A stretch of DNA of 64,000 bases from Lantana camara. Taxonomy: Eukaryota; Streptophyta; Magnoliopsida; Lamiales; Verbenaceae. The stretch covers positions 43,038,501-43,102,500 of the forward strand of contig CM074860.1 in assembly GCA_037501455.1 (NCBI GenBank), given 5' to 3'. The notes under the pieces were generated by a model, which saw only the letters and a list, made by a program, of their open reading frames with translations, ran no database searches and was not told where the DNA came from. Below, piece after piece: positions 1 to 11,127 of the stretch (position 1 is its first letter; every line of letters starts with the position of its first letter). Both the position numbers and the translations under genes were made by a program.

Positions 1-1
1 G

Positions 2-1591
2 GAGGTGATAACTAAAGCTCGAATCGCAAACGTTGTGATGATATCACCTTTGAAAGAACAAGTGCTGGAGGCACAGAAGAACGACGAGTGGATCAAGAAA
101 TGTCTCGAATCTAAGGAGAAAGATGATGAGACCAAGTTCAAGGTTGATGAACATGGAATATTGAGGTACAAAGGTCGAGTATGCGTACCAACTGTTTTGA
201 GGAAAGAGATTCTCGACGAAGCGCACAAGACTAAGTACACGATACATCCCGGAGGCACTAAGATGTATTAAGATGTTAAGACGCATTTCTGGTGGAATGG
301 GATGAAGAGAGACATAGCTAACTATGTCAAGAAGTGCTTAACTTGTCAGAAAGTTAAAGCTGAGCACCAGAAACTGAGTGGGAAGTTGCAACCATTACCG
401 ATTTCGACTTGGAAGTGGGAGCAAATCACGATGGATTTTGTCACTGGATTACCCAAAGTCAGAGGAGGACAAGATAGTATCTGGGTGATCATTGATCGAT
501 TGACAAAGTCAGCGCACTTTTTCCCAGTAAAGACGACGGATAAGGTCAGCACGTTGGCAAAGCTGTATCAACAAGAGATCGTCAGATTACATGGAGTCCC
601 GAACAGTATAGTGTCGGATAGAGATCCGAAATTCACGTCGCACTTGTGGAAAGAAATTCAGACTTTGATGGGAACAAATTTGAACTTCAGTACTGTAGCG
701 CATCCTCAGACGGATGGACAATCAGAAAGGATGATCAAATACTTGGAAGATATGCTAAGAGCTTGCGCTTTGGACTTCCAGGGAAGTTGGAAAGATTGTT
801 TACCTCTTGTGGAGTTTGCATACAATAATAGTTATCAAGCCTCTATTAAAGCTGCTCCATATGAAGCCTTGTATGGAAGGAAATGTAGATCCCCGTTATA
901 CTGGGATTTGGATGAAGCGAGATGTACTGAGGAAGGACCGATCAGAGTGAATTCTGCTAAATGGATAAGAGAAGCGACAGAAAAGATTCAGATCATTCGC
1001 CAGAGAATGAAAGCTGCCCAGGACAGGCAGAAGAGTTATGCTGATCGACGAAGAAGGGATTTGGAATTCGCAGTGGGCGAAAAGGTATTTCTGAAGGCAT
1101 CGCCAAGAAAAGGGTTTTCCCGAATTGGGAAAGGTGGAAAGTTAAACCCGAGATATGTTGGACCGTATGAGATAATAGAGAGAGTCGGACCGACTGCTTA
1201 TAGATTGGATTTGCCTGTAGGTCTAACAGGAATCCACAACGTATTTCATGTATCTCAGCTTCGCAAGTGTTTCTCGGATGAGACAGAGGTTGTGCAGGTA
1301 GAGGAGATACCTTTGGAACCGGATCTGACTTATGTTTTGAAGCCCGCTAAGATTCTAGATAGGAAGTTTCAAGAGCTGAGGAATAGGAAGATTCCTTTGG
1401 TTAAAGTCCTTTGGAAGGGACATGAGACAGAAGAGGCAACCTGGGAGACAGAAGAGAAAATGCAGAAACATCACCCTGAGTTGTTTGCAGTTACAACGGA
1501 AGAATCTGAGGACAGATTCTCTTTAAGGAGGGGTGATTGTAACAGCCCAAAACAGGGCCTGGATGAAAACAGTAAGTTAAGGCAGTGTTAA
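2..1591 (+). pseudogene. Element A pol fragment: integrase plus chromodomain-like tail
   Basis: Integrase of a Ty3/gypsy element, which joins retroelement cDNA to host DNA. The reading frame runs from the window edge and is broken by a TAA at 269-271 inside the zinc-binding (HHCC) region, between the IHPGG motif and the CLTC pair; the same frame then continues to 1591. The DD35E core is visible: Asp at 434-436 in MDFVTG, Asp at 617-619 in SDRD, and Glu at 725-727 in QSER, with 35 residues between the last two. A GPY/F-type segment (NPRYVGPYEI) lies near 1150, and a chromodomain-like tail of Tekay type ([12 protein letters not shown], then VLWKG and EEATWETEE) at about 1350-1490. The last 54 bases lie inside the 3' LTR. 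The nonsense codon makes this copy non-functional. Confidence 0.9.
1525..1537 (+). other. Polypurine tract of element A
   Basis: A purine-rich run (AAGGAGGGGTGA) lies directly before the LTR start TGTAAC. This is where plus-strand DNA synthesis starts in LTR retrotransposons. The pol frame reads through it. Confidence 0.75.
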
Positions 1592-2619
1592 AGCGTTTAT
1601 AGACCGTGATCCAACTTTTTGAATCATCATGCATTGCATTCTTACATGAACTTTGTGCTCGTATATGATCTGACATGTTTTAAGGGGGAATTCTTGACCT
1701 TTGATACAGTTTACTATTCATAACCCGAGCCTACTTTGTTCATATTGCTACTCGAACCCTAGAGGTTCATCACACATGTTTCCCAATCATTTGAACTGGT
1801 TTCCCGAACTCAGAAAGTCTTTCTTGAGCCATAAGGGTATTTTTGGAACTTACCGACCAAAGTTACTATTCATCAGAAAATGAGCTTTTGATTCTGATAC
1901 CTTTTCCTACCCAAGTTACAGTCGAATCGATCCTTGAGTCGAGACGAGTCTTTTGAAATCATTCTTGGCTTGGAAATCCATTCCGGAACTTTGTTTTATT
2001 GAAAACGTTTTTGAAAACCCTAGTTTACTATTCCTTTTACAAACGGTTTTCATTCGGAAAATGTTTTCTCTTCGGATTTGCACTACTTGAGCTATTTCAA
2101 GATTTTTGAGATGTTTTACAACTCTTGATTCAAGTCCTAGCTTGAAATTTTGAAGCGTACGTTCGTACGTGAGAATTCACTATTCACTCTACGTTTTCAA
2201 CTTTTTAACGGTAAAACGTTTTATAGTCGATTTTGGACTCAAAACGCTTCTCGATTTATTTCTTGAATTTTGGAAGCAATCCGGACTTGAAAATCATTTT
2301 AGAAAGTCGTTTTTCACTCATGTCGAGTTTCGAGCTCAAAACTTTTATTCACTAAAACTAATGTATCTTTCAAACGGTAAATCCGATTTCGATGAATGAA
2401 TATGCGTTTCGAAGCTAATTTTCTTGCCGTCGGAATGGTTATACTTCCAGCCACTTATCCTCGAGCCTTGGGGGACGAAATTACAGAATTACCCCCAGCA
2501 GCCCCATTTTTACCTTCTTAATCCCTAAAGCTTCTAGAAGATACAAGTGGATGAACTCTTGTTTTGCTCTCCTACCCTTAAGCCATCTCTAATTGCAAGG
2601 TGAGGGGCTTCTTCACAAC

Positions 2620-2627
2620 TATAAATA
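2620..2627 (+). promoter_or_regulatory. Candidate TATA box of LTR A
   Basis: TATAAATA followed by CTCC, after a long upstream region and before a pyrimidine-rich stretch near 2670-2705. This looks like a plant pol II core promoter and would drive the element's RNA. It is a sequence match only; no start site is known. Confidence 0.5.
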
Positions 2628-3426
2628 CTCCTCCCATGGCATTTCATTCCTTGCTCAAAGTTGTGTTGACAACACCCTTTCTCTCCCTCTTCTCCCCCTC
2701 TTTGCCGTCGGCACCCCCCATTAGAAGCTAGGTTAGTTTGTTTTGTTTTATGTTATGTTTAGTTTAGTTTATGTTTTTTATGTTATGGTATGTTTATATT
2801 ATGTTTAGGTTGGGTCTTAGGGTCTTCCCTAAGCCATATAGGATTTTATTTTATGCATTTATTATATAGTTTTCATGATATGTTTGTGTAGTTGTTTATA
2901 TGTTTTAATTGTTTAGTATATGCTTGATTATGTTATGAATTGCTCTAGTATATGCTATGATCATGTGATATGATTGTTATATTATGAGAATTGATGCATG
3001 ATTACGGAATTTGAATTATGTTCATGCATGCTAGCTAATGGAATAGTGATTTACAATTTATTATGTCACAACTTGTTACATGTTGGTATTGAATTAAATT
3101 GTTACATGTTACATGCCTAAAGGTTTATGATATATGATATGATATGATATGATATATGTTGTGACATGTTGTCACATTGTTATATGATTCTTGAATTATG
3201 AATTGAGCTTATGTTATGATTTGGATTAATGGATTAGTGCCTTGATTATGTTATACACTTTAATGGTGTCACATGTTATAACCTAAGATAGATTAGTGTT
3301 TCATAACTTGATCTTATGCCTTAATTGGACCTCTTAACTATAGGTTATAAATTTAACCTAGATCACACTTGATTATATTAACATGAACTTGAAACTATAG
3401 GTTATAATCAAGATCATAATTTAATT

Positions 3427-3518
3427 AGGGTGTGTGTGTGTGTGTGCATGCCGTGTGTGTGTGTGTGTTCGTGCATGGTGTGTGTGTGTGTACCGTGTGT
3501 GTGTGGGTGTGTGTATAG
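3427..3518. repeat. GT-rich microsatellite in LTR A
   Basis: Interrupted TG dinucleotide tract, about 90 bp, broken by CATGCC, TTCGTGCA and TACC. It yields a spurious His-Thr ORF on the other strand. Confidence 0.9.
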
Positions 3519-4683
3519 TAAGGGTTTGACCCGACCCTTTGACCCGACATGTAAATAGTAACCGGTGAATAGTAATCTTGAATAGTACTTTTGAATAGTG
3601 CTTTTAAATAGTAAAAATGAATTAAAACTTGTGCTTTCTTAATAGACATTTGCACCTAGGGTTTCCATATCCAGGGTCTAAAATGTGTTTTCAAAATGTG
3701 TTTTCTTTCGTGGACTTGTTTCTTAACCTAAGGTTTGCGATAGGATTCATAATTTGACTAAAGCTTACTCGGTTATAGTAAGATCATAGTCTAACGTTAA
3801 GAGTAACTCACTTTGACGTATTCCTTTGTGTGTTACCTTTCTTGAATACCTTAAATGGTATTACTCTCTTGTGTTACATGTTCTTTACATGTTCCTTGTT
3901 CATTTGTTTCTTGCATTTCATATGCATCTTGGTTAGTAGTGGGTCTTAGTTGTCAAGCTCACTCTAGTACGCCACCTACAGGAGTTAAAGTTGAGCACTG
4001 GGATCCCCAGGGCACTGCATAATCTGTCTACCTACCTTTTGTTACTATTAGGTGAGGTGAAGTTATAAATGTTTTCCAACTGGAACCACGATTATACTAT
4101 CGTATCATATGTTTTGAAATTCAAAGCTAAACCTTGTTTTGAACTATCCCTTTTATCGGGACATTCTCTTGAAAGGATCATTCATACTTTAATAGTATAC
4201 CTTGATCTACAACACATGTTTTCCAAAGTTCTGCATTCTTGTTCAAAGACAGTTACATGTTTTGCATATGTTTCAAAGTACAGTTTTACAGACAGAATCA
4301 CATGTTTTCAGACAGAATCATATGTTTTACAGACAGCATCATATTTTACAGTTACAGTTTCACATGTTTTAGTTAGCATACTGGAGTGATACTCTGGTCA
4401 CTGCTAATCTTAAATGCAAGCATACAGTTTACAGTTTGGGCCCGGCGGTTATGTGTGGAGGTGATGCTCGGGAGGTGAGCGCCAACGACATCACCAATAC
4501 CGGCCGCCACACTTAGACTATTGACACCGACTTTTAACAGGAGGATTGTTAAGTCAGGACAATCTGTCTGGGAACGGACAGCAAATCTGTTCCCATTACA
4601 TGTTTACAGGTCGCCTAGGGCTAGCTACCCGAAGTGACAACCGGTGGAGGATGGTGCATGTTTGTATGCGTTGGTAAGAGTTG

Positions 4684-4832
4684 TTGTTGACCTTGGTCCG
4701 ATAGTCTACTGTGTGCGGAGTTGTTTTGACCTTGGTCCGATGCTCTACTATATGTGGGGTTATTGTTGATCTTGGTCCGATACTCTACTATACGTGGAAT
4801 TATCATTGATCCTGGTCCGATGCTCTACCGAA
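4684..4832. repeat. 40-bp tandem repeat in LTR A, about four units
   Basis: The word TTGGTCCGAT recurs at 39-40 bp spacing (about 4692, 4731, 4771 and 4811), followed each time by a variant of CTCTACT. The units have diverged from one another, so the array is not young. Confidence 0.8.
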
Positions 4833-5694
4833 TCATGTTTTCTGGAGTAAGGATGGAGGAGCCTAGCTTGCGGGCAAAATTCTGTTTCATAAAGGATGGT
4901 TCATATCTGGAAAAGTTCACTTTACCCTTATCCCGTTTTATGAAAGAACTATAAACCATCAACAGCATTTGTGTGCGCGTGTGATAGCATTCATGAAAAT
5001 GTTTTATAACGTTCATTCTTTACAGCATCACATTCAAAGAGTTTTATCAACCGAACTTGTTTCAAGTTTTTCTTTAAAGCATTGCATTTAACAGTTTCGA
5101 ACTTTACTTCAAGTTCTTTATCATTCAGTACTTTCTTTAAAGTATTCCCTCACTTAGTCCTTTTGACTAATACCTCTCCCGTTTTCTTGCCTCGTGGTTT
5201 CAGGTCTTGCAGCCGCAGTCTAGAGGTATCTTGAAGCTCTAGATTGTCATTTTTGTTTCAGTCAGGACTTAGTATTACTTCCTTTTGTGTCCTGCATATG
5301 TTTTATGGCTGCATCACTTTATACTTCTGTATATGTTTCTGAATACTTGAGTATCTTTGTTATACTCTTTCTGCTACTCTGTTACCGATACATTGAACTC
5401 TACTATATCGGTACTTATATGTGAATCTGTTATATGTTCTGATATGCCGAGTCTCTCTTACACGATCAATATGTTCTTGCTTGTTACATGCCATCACGCA
5501 CATGTTTTGAAAAGTTTTAAAATACTCTGATTTTCCGTTGCATAGCCACATCGTTGTACATGTATAGTTCTGATAGACAGCCGTTCGCTGGAGTATTTCT
5601 TGAGTGATGGCTCACACCATTACTTGAGAGGTGCTTCAGTACGGGGGTTGAGAGGCCGCTCTCCTCTTGTTCTGGTACGGGTGGGGGCGTTACA

Positions 5695-6122
5695 GAAGAC
5701 ATTCTGGATTCCTATTAGACTTGCAGGTAAATCCAGTCTGTAGGCAGTCGGTCCGACTCTCTCCAATATCTCATACGGTCCAATATATCTCGGGTTTAGT
5801 TTTCCACCTTTCCCAGTTCGGGTAAACCCTTTCCTTGGCGATGCCTTCAGAAATACCTTTTCACCCACTGTAAATTCTAAATCCCTTCTTCGTCGATCAG
5901 CATAACTCTTCTGCCTGTCCTGGGTAGCTTTCATTCTTTGATGAATGATCTGAATCTTCTCCGTCGCTTCTCTTATCCATTTAGCCGAATTCACTCTGGT
6001 TGGTCCCTCCTCAATACATCTTGCTTCATCTAAATCCCATTATAACGGGGATCTACATTTCCTTCCATACAGGACTTCATATGGAGCAGCTTTAATAGAA
6101 GCTTGATAACTATTGTTGTATG
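5695..6122 (-). pseudogene. Integrase fragment of an A-family element
   Basis: On the minus strand this encodes the end of the integrase catalytic domain and the region beyond it ([64 protein letters not shown]). It closely matches element A. It stops at QNVF where LTR A begins, so its chromodomain end was separated by that insertion. Upstream on the minus strand it is fused straight to an LTR start (6121-6221), so most of the LTR and internal region was deleted. Confidence 0.85.
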
Positions 6123-6221
6123 TAATGCATGAAGGTTTTAAAGTTGGATCACGGTTTATAAACGCTTTACCAATGCCCTTAGCTTACCGTTTTCATCCAG
6201 ACCCTGTTTTGGGCTGTTACA
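6121..6221 (-). repeat. First ~100 bp of an A-family LTR, deletion remnant
   Basis: Read on the minus strand it starts TGTAACAGCCCAAAACAGGG and follows the first hundred bases of LTR A with scattered substitutions. It then jumps into integrase coding at a short shared CAT. The outer edge at 6221/6222 is the true end of this older insertion. Confidence 0.8.
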
Positions 6222-6350
6222 GCCTAGCTAGGGTGTGTGTTTTGTTTGTCTCCCGTTTGCTATTGTTCGATGCGTGTGCGGACTCTCCATTTCGTTGCAT
6301 GTGTTGGACTCGATTGCGGGGGATGTGGTGCCCTTCGCTCGGGGTGCTAC
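6222..6350 (+). repeat. 3' tail of a family-B LTR
   Basis: Starts in GCCTAGCTAGG and carries the conserved LTR end: CCCGTTTGC, then GTGCGGACT, then TGCGGGGGATGTGGTGCCC, then GGGGTGCTAC. It matches, in reverse complement, the LTR fragment at 18773-18905. It is truncated on the left by the A-family insertion and abuts C1 pol on the right, so it was an earlier insertion into C1. Confidence 0.75.
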
Positions 6351-6758
6351 GGGTTGAGGTGGGAAGCTTAATCTAAGATACCTCGGACCTTTTGAAATCC
6401 TTGAGAAGATTGGAGAAGTGGCATATAGGTTGGACCTACCGCCAAGGTTAACCGGGATACATAATGTGTTTCATGTCTCTCAGCTCAAGAAATATTATCC
6501 CGATGCAGCAACCATACTCCCTGTTGAAGAGGTACAACCTGAGCCGGATTTGACAATAGTGAAGCACCCGGTTGAGATTCAAGACCGGAAGATGCAAGTG
6601 TTGAGAAACCGGCAGATTCCCTTGGTCAGAGTATTGTTGAGAGATCAGAAATCTGAAGAATCCACTTGGGAGACCGAGGACAAATGAGACAGTTGTATCT
6701 AGAGTTGTTCTCAGGTCGAGCAATGAACCTAGGGATCAGGTTCTCTGAAGGGGGAGGT
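6351..6758 (+). pseudogene. Element C1 pol 3' end: GPY/F region and chromodomain-like tail
   Basis: Encodes [14 protein letters not shown], then [20 protein letters not shown], then [17 protein letters not shown], then [19 protein letters not shown] and ESTWETEDK. It is near-identical in wording to the tail of the C2 polyprotein (29830-33447), so C1 and C2 are the same or sister families. A TGA replaces an Arg codon near the start. A one-base loss after ETEDK brings an early stop at 6685-6687. The purine tract GAAGGGGGAGG leads into the LTR at 6759. Confidence 0.85.
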
Positions 6759-7809
6759 TGTGACACCCCTTTCCACAGTTCGTACAAGTTTGATGTCTTT
6801 TGTGTGTTTCCTTACGTGATTATGTGATTTAATTCCTTATTTGTACTTTAATTTTTAATTATTTTCGAATTATGTGAATTTATTTAAATTAATTGTATAT
6901 TTGAACTATTTGAATTTATTTGAATTTATATAATTGTGACTTGGTTGAACCCAATACCTTTTAAACCAAACCAACTGAACCGAAAAAACTTGAACCGAAC
7001 CCCACAACCCTTGAACCGAATCGGTTCAGCCATAAAGGCTAAACCATTCTTCTTCTTCCTCACTTTTATGTGATCAAGAGCAGCAAATTCAGCTCCAAGA
7101 GTAAGCCAAACCCTTCAAACTTTGATAAACCTTGAAGAGCCAAAATCTCCCTAGTTTCTCCACCTTTTCATGAGCCGAAGTAAGTTTCCGAATCCCATCG
7201 ATGTGCTCTTTAATTTTATACATGAAACATGAGTTGTGATGGAGTGTGTGTATATGTTTGATCAACTTGTGAATAGTGAGGGTTTTGGCCAAAATTTGAG
7301 GTTTTGCTATGTGTAATGGTTTTCTTGTATTTATGACTTCATTTATAAAACCTACATGATGCGTAAGTTGTATTTATTGCAAGGAATTGGTTGGTAAGTT
7401 GATTAAATGCTTGTTGCCATGGATGAGTTCAAATTTTTTCAAAACGGGCTTTATTGAATATGACTTTGATTCTTGTTTTTCTCAAGTTTTATGCATGAAT
7501 ATGTGATCTTTGCATGTTACTTGTTATTATGTATGAACTTGGTGTTTGTTTGATTGAGGTTTGGCCACTTCTGGCAAAATTTGCCCCCTTCCCCTGTTTT
7601 TCGAAGAACAGACCTGTTATGCAACTTCAGGCCAAATGGCCATTTGGGACCCCTTTGTAAAGTCCAAACGGCCGTTTGCATTAGCGGGAAATTCAGGTTT
7701 GAGACTTGGAAAATGTCGTTCTGGATTTGAACTGAAAATGGAAACGATCGTTTCAAGCTTCGGGGAAGGTCAGTAGCATTTGAAACGGTCGTTTGGAGTT
7801 TGTGCTAAA
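6759..7809 (+). repeat. Element C1 3' LTR, left part
   Basis: Begins TGTGACACCCC after the purine tract. It follows the C2 LTR start: AT-rich lead, a GAACCGAA-rich stretch, a GGTTCAGCC block near 7022, and a possible splice donor near 7177. Palindromes of the AAACGGCCGTTT type lie at 7660-7800. It is interrupted at 7809 by the LARD and resumes at 18032. Confidence 0.85.
7805..7809. repeat. Target-site duplication of the LARD, left copy
   Basis: CTAAA directly before the LTR start TGTAACGCCCC; the right copy is at 18032-18036. Confidence 0.95.
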
Positions 7810-9054
7810 TGTAACGCCCCGATTTTTCAAATTGTACAAGGATGACATATGTGTATATTAATTGAGTAATTAATTATTTAATTAAGTGATTAATTATTTA
7901 TTATAATTATAATTATAATTAATTATTCTTCTTTAGTTATTATTATTATTATTATTATTTCATTAAAATTAATTTTTATTTTATGAAAATTTGAAATTTG
8001 AAATTATGAATGAATCTTCTTATGATTATGAAATGCGTGGCGTTCTTATTCGAATTCAATTTCGATTTTTGTGAAAATTTGGTATGCATGACTTATGTGA
8101 GTTATGATTATGTTCGTATGCTCGACGATTAATTTCGATCTTGTTTGACTTGGTTTCAGATTTATTTTGTTGGAACAGAACCGAAAAGGGGCTAAAGAGC
8201 ATTTAGCGCACCTTTGGTTCCGGGAGATATAACTTGAGCTCGGGAACTCGGATTCAAGTTCTGTCACCTCTGTTGAACTCGTATCATAGATTTGGGTTCA
8301 ATGGAATAAGCCTTATATTTTTCTACACCCGTTTGTACCTCCGAAATTCAACTAAAACAAGTTTCGTTCGCAGATTTACCACCCTTAGCCATTTTCTCCA
8401 TAACTTAGCCAATATTTCACCAAATCATGCAAAGTCGGGACCCACAAGCTCACAACTTGAAGCTCTACCTGATCCTCTATCATTTCATTCCCAACACCAG
8501 AGAGAGAGGAATTCAGCCAAGTTTGGAGAAAGAGCACTATTCCAGTCAGTATTCCTTTCTTGAGATTTTGAGCTCAAATCTCTTCCAAACTCAACCGAAT
8601 TCAAGAGGTAAGTTTATGACCTTGTTGTCCATCTTCTTGGCTCTCTTTTAAGTGCTGATTTTCTGAATTCCTTGAGGATTTGAGCATGCAATGGATGATA
8701 TGATGAATAGTTAGGTCATATGCCATTTTTTGATGAATTCATGCCTTCTCTACCTTATATCTTGAATTAATGCATGAAATATGATCTTAAGACTTTCATT
8801 TATACAAATATATCTTCAATTTTCATGGATAATTGCTGCAATTGAACCACCATGGTTGGAAATGAGATTTTGAAACTTTATGACTGAAATTTGCTCCCTT
8901 GTGCTGCGTATGAGTTGCTGCTGTTGTTGAGCATGTTTTAGGCCAGATTTTTTGTGTGTTTTTGTTGCCGTGTTACTGCCCTAGATGTTGCCTTTCATGC
9001 TAAGCTGCTGCTACTTCCATGGAGATGAGAAACAGGGGCGTTTCTGCTCCAGTT

Positions 9055-9079
9055 TCGCGACTGTGTGCAGCAGTCGCGA
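9055..9079. repeat. Palindrome TCGCGACTG / CAGTCGCGA in the LARD LTR
   Basis: Perfect 9-bp arms around a 7-base loop, with a further TCGCGCCCACGA-type word at about 9114. The 3' LTR repeats it near 15926-15950. It is the LARD version of the GC-rich palindromes found in the other LTRs. Confidence 0.85.
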
Positions 9080-9481
9080 CCGTCACTTGGTGGAGTTCAT
9101 TTTAGGTCGCGCCCACGACCCAAATTTTGCCTTGCTTCAACTTCTGCATGCTGGAACTTCTGCTTTATGTGTTAATTAATGTGTAATGAGTATATATTAT
9201 GTGTGTATTATAATTAATGCAAGCATGTATTATATTATGTGTGTGTACTTGTGGTTATATATATATATATTAGTGTAAATGCATGTAATGTATATATATA
9301 TTATATGTAAACGCATGAATGAGTGTACGTATATATATATATAAATAATGTGTGTGTACATTTATATATAATGTATTGTGCATGAAAAATATATATATCA
9401 TATGTGTGTGTATGTACTTATATATATATTATACATATGTGCATGTGTTGTGTATATATTAAATATATTCATGCATGCATG

Positions 9482-9482
<1 letters not shown>

Positions 9483-9522
<40 letters not shown>
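9483..9522. repeat. TA microsatellite in the LARD 5' LTR
   Basis: Uninterrupted TA run of about 40 bp inside a longer TA/TG-rich stretch (9180-9540). The 3' LTR differs here, having longer runs at 16158-16185 and 16216-16251, so this part slips quickly. Confidence 0.9.
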
Positions 9523-9527
<5 letters not shown>

Positions 9528-10320
9528 CATGCATGAATGTTGTATAAAGTGTTTAAATTATTTAATTCTAATATGATATTATGTATTAATTACCTTATTT
9601 AAATTTATGGAATTCATTTGACACGTCTTTCGTGTTCACATATATTTTAATGATTGGAATGCCCTTGTTTTGTTTAATTTATAATTGCAACCTTGATATA
9701 TTTGAGTTATGATCGTTATATGAAATTCATGACTTGAATTGATGTGATTTATGAAATATATGGAACGAATGAATATGAAACCTTCATGTATTGATTGAAC
9801 TTGAATGAATAGCTCGTTTATGTGCTTCTAACGCATTAATAGTGCACATGAACATCTTCATAATATGTTATTGTCTCATAGGCACTTCATATCATGTTCA
9901 TTGCATTGCCGTACGTCATATGAAGTCTTGAGTCTCACGATTTCACGGTATTGTCTCTTGTACAGTTTTCTCTAGGGTGGAGACTTGCCGGGTTCATTGG
10001 CTACATTCAAGTCTTTCTTTCTTTTGGTATTGTTCGGTAAGGTGTAACAGGGGGGGTTTTCTTCTATTTAGATAAATGACCCGATATACCCAATATGTAA
10101 AAGTTTTAGCCAAATTATTATACGTATATATAGAGTCTTTTGTAGAAGTAAATGATTTCGAATGTTAAGCCCTTTTTAATGACTACCCTACCAATATTTT
10201 GGTGAGAATTGATTGATCACAATGAATGGGGGCCCTGGGACTAGTGTACATGGCTATCCGGGAAGCTCGGGCTGACGGGGATCTCCGTACATTAGTCCCA
10301 CCAAAATCACAGAGTCCAGA

Positions 10321-10342
10321 CCTCGCTAGGAGATTAGCGAGG
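10321..10342 (+). promoter_or_regulatory. Conserved GGAGAT-loop hairpin, LARD 5' LTR
   Basis: Stem CCTCGCTA / TAGCGAGG, perfect over 8 bp, loop GGAGAT. A second inverted pair lies just upstream, GGGACTAGTGTAC (10237) with GTACATTAGTCCC (10287). The same loop with a different but still pairing stem occurs in LTRs E and D. The function is unknown; an RNA packaging or dimerisation role is a guess. Confidence 0.65.
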
Positions 10343-10795
10343 GAAGGGAGCTGAGTGTATTTGGGGAACTTATGAAACCCCACTGGTCAATGAATGAGGT
10401 GGCCGGGCCTTGCAAACCGGTCCATCGCCCGGAGGAAAAAGGTGTAAGTATTATTGATTATGAATGATTGTTAATGAACGACTGAATGATGTGGTCACTA
10501 ATGAATGAATAAATGCACACACGAGGAGAAGGTTGGAGAATTTGTCCACACGCCGGGCTCACTTGATGACCGATTGAATGAATGAATTATGAAATTGATC
10601 ATTGTAATACCGAACGTTGTATTTCTTTGTTTTACCCACTTGGGAAATATTTCAAAAACCTCACACGGGATTATAGCTCGCATGTGTGGGTGTTTAAATT
10701 CTGTAATATTATTATAATATACCCTATTTTATACCCACCAGTCTGTTAAAGACTGAACCCGACTTTGTTTTCAGTTTTTTTGCAGGTTTTGGAGT

Positions 10796-11127
10796 GCTAG
10801 GCGGGGTTCTGAGTCTGTCAAGTCCTATGTTTAAGTCTGAGTCACTTCACACGCATTTTGTAAATTAATTAAGTTATACAAGAATGTATATATTGAAATG
10901 TTATATTTATATGAATTAGGGACAGGCTTCTAGGGATAGTTTAAACCTGTACGCTATGATTTATGATTATGATTTATGTTTATGTATGAATTTTCAGGAC
11001 TAGGTATCTATGCTAGTTGTACCCGTCATCTAATGCTTGTATTTATGATTGATTATTTATTCCGCTTCCGTACGTGCATTGTTTGGTGGATTTACCTTTT
11101 TGGTTTCGAAGTTAGCTCCAGCCTAGC
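10796..11127 (+). promoter_or_regulatory. Long-range GCTAGGCGG pairing module, LARD 5' LTR
   Basis: Left arm GCTAGGCGGG (10796-10805); right arm CCAGCCTAGC (11118-11127), which pairs except at one position. The 3' LTR copy (17576-17585 with 17905-17914) pairs perfectly. GCTTCCG sits inside at 11064-11070. Similar modules occur in LTRs C2, D, E, B2 and the solo LTR. Confidence 0.6.

Larger units (their letters stand above)
1..5694 (+). mobile_element. Element A: Ty3/gypsy chromovirus (Tekay/Del type), 3' part
   Basis: The window opens inside the pol gene of an LTR retrotransposon. Seen: integrase and chromodomain-like coding to 1591, a purine tract, and a long LTR with termini TGTAAC and GTTACA. 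The 5' LTR, gag, protease and RT lie left of the window. The right end abuts a reverse-strand integrase fragment of a close relative, so A inserted into an older copy of its own family. The right target copy would be GAAGA at 5695-5699; the left copy is not visible. Confidence 0.9.
1538..5694 (+). repeat. 3' LTR of element A (4157 bp)
   Basis: Bounded by the inverted hexamers TGTAAC and GTTACA. It holds a TATA-like box (2620), a GT-rich microsatellite (3427-3518), a GC-rich block with a GGTGATG / CATCACC inverted pair near 4460-4500, and a 40-bp tandem repeat (4684-4832). It lacks the GCTAGGCGG pairing and the GGAGAT hairpin shared by the other LTRs here, so it belongs to a more distant family. 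There is no convincing gene inside; the short ORFs are random or microsatellite-driven. Confidence 0.85.

Noticed and set aside
3425..3655. His-Thr rich ORF
   Set aside because: Translation of the GT-rich microsatellite.
10498..10683. Minus-strand ORF in the LARD LTR, repeated near 17215-17463
   Set aside because: Short, antisense, different between the two LTR copies, no domain.
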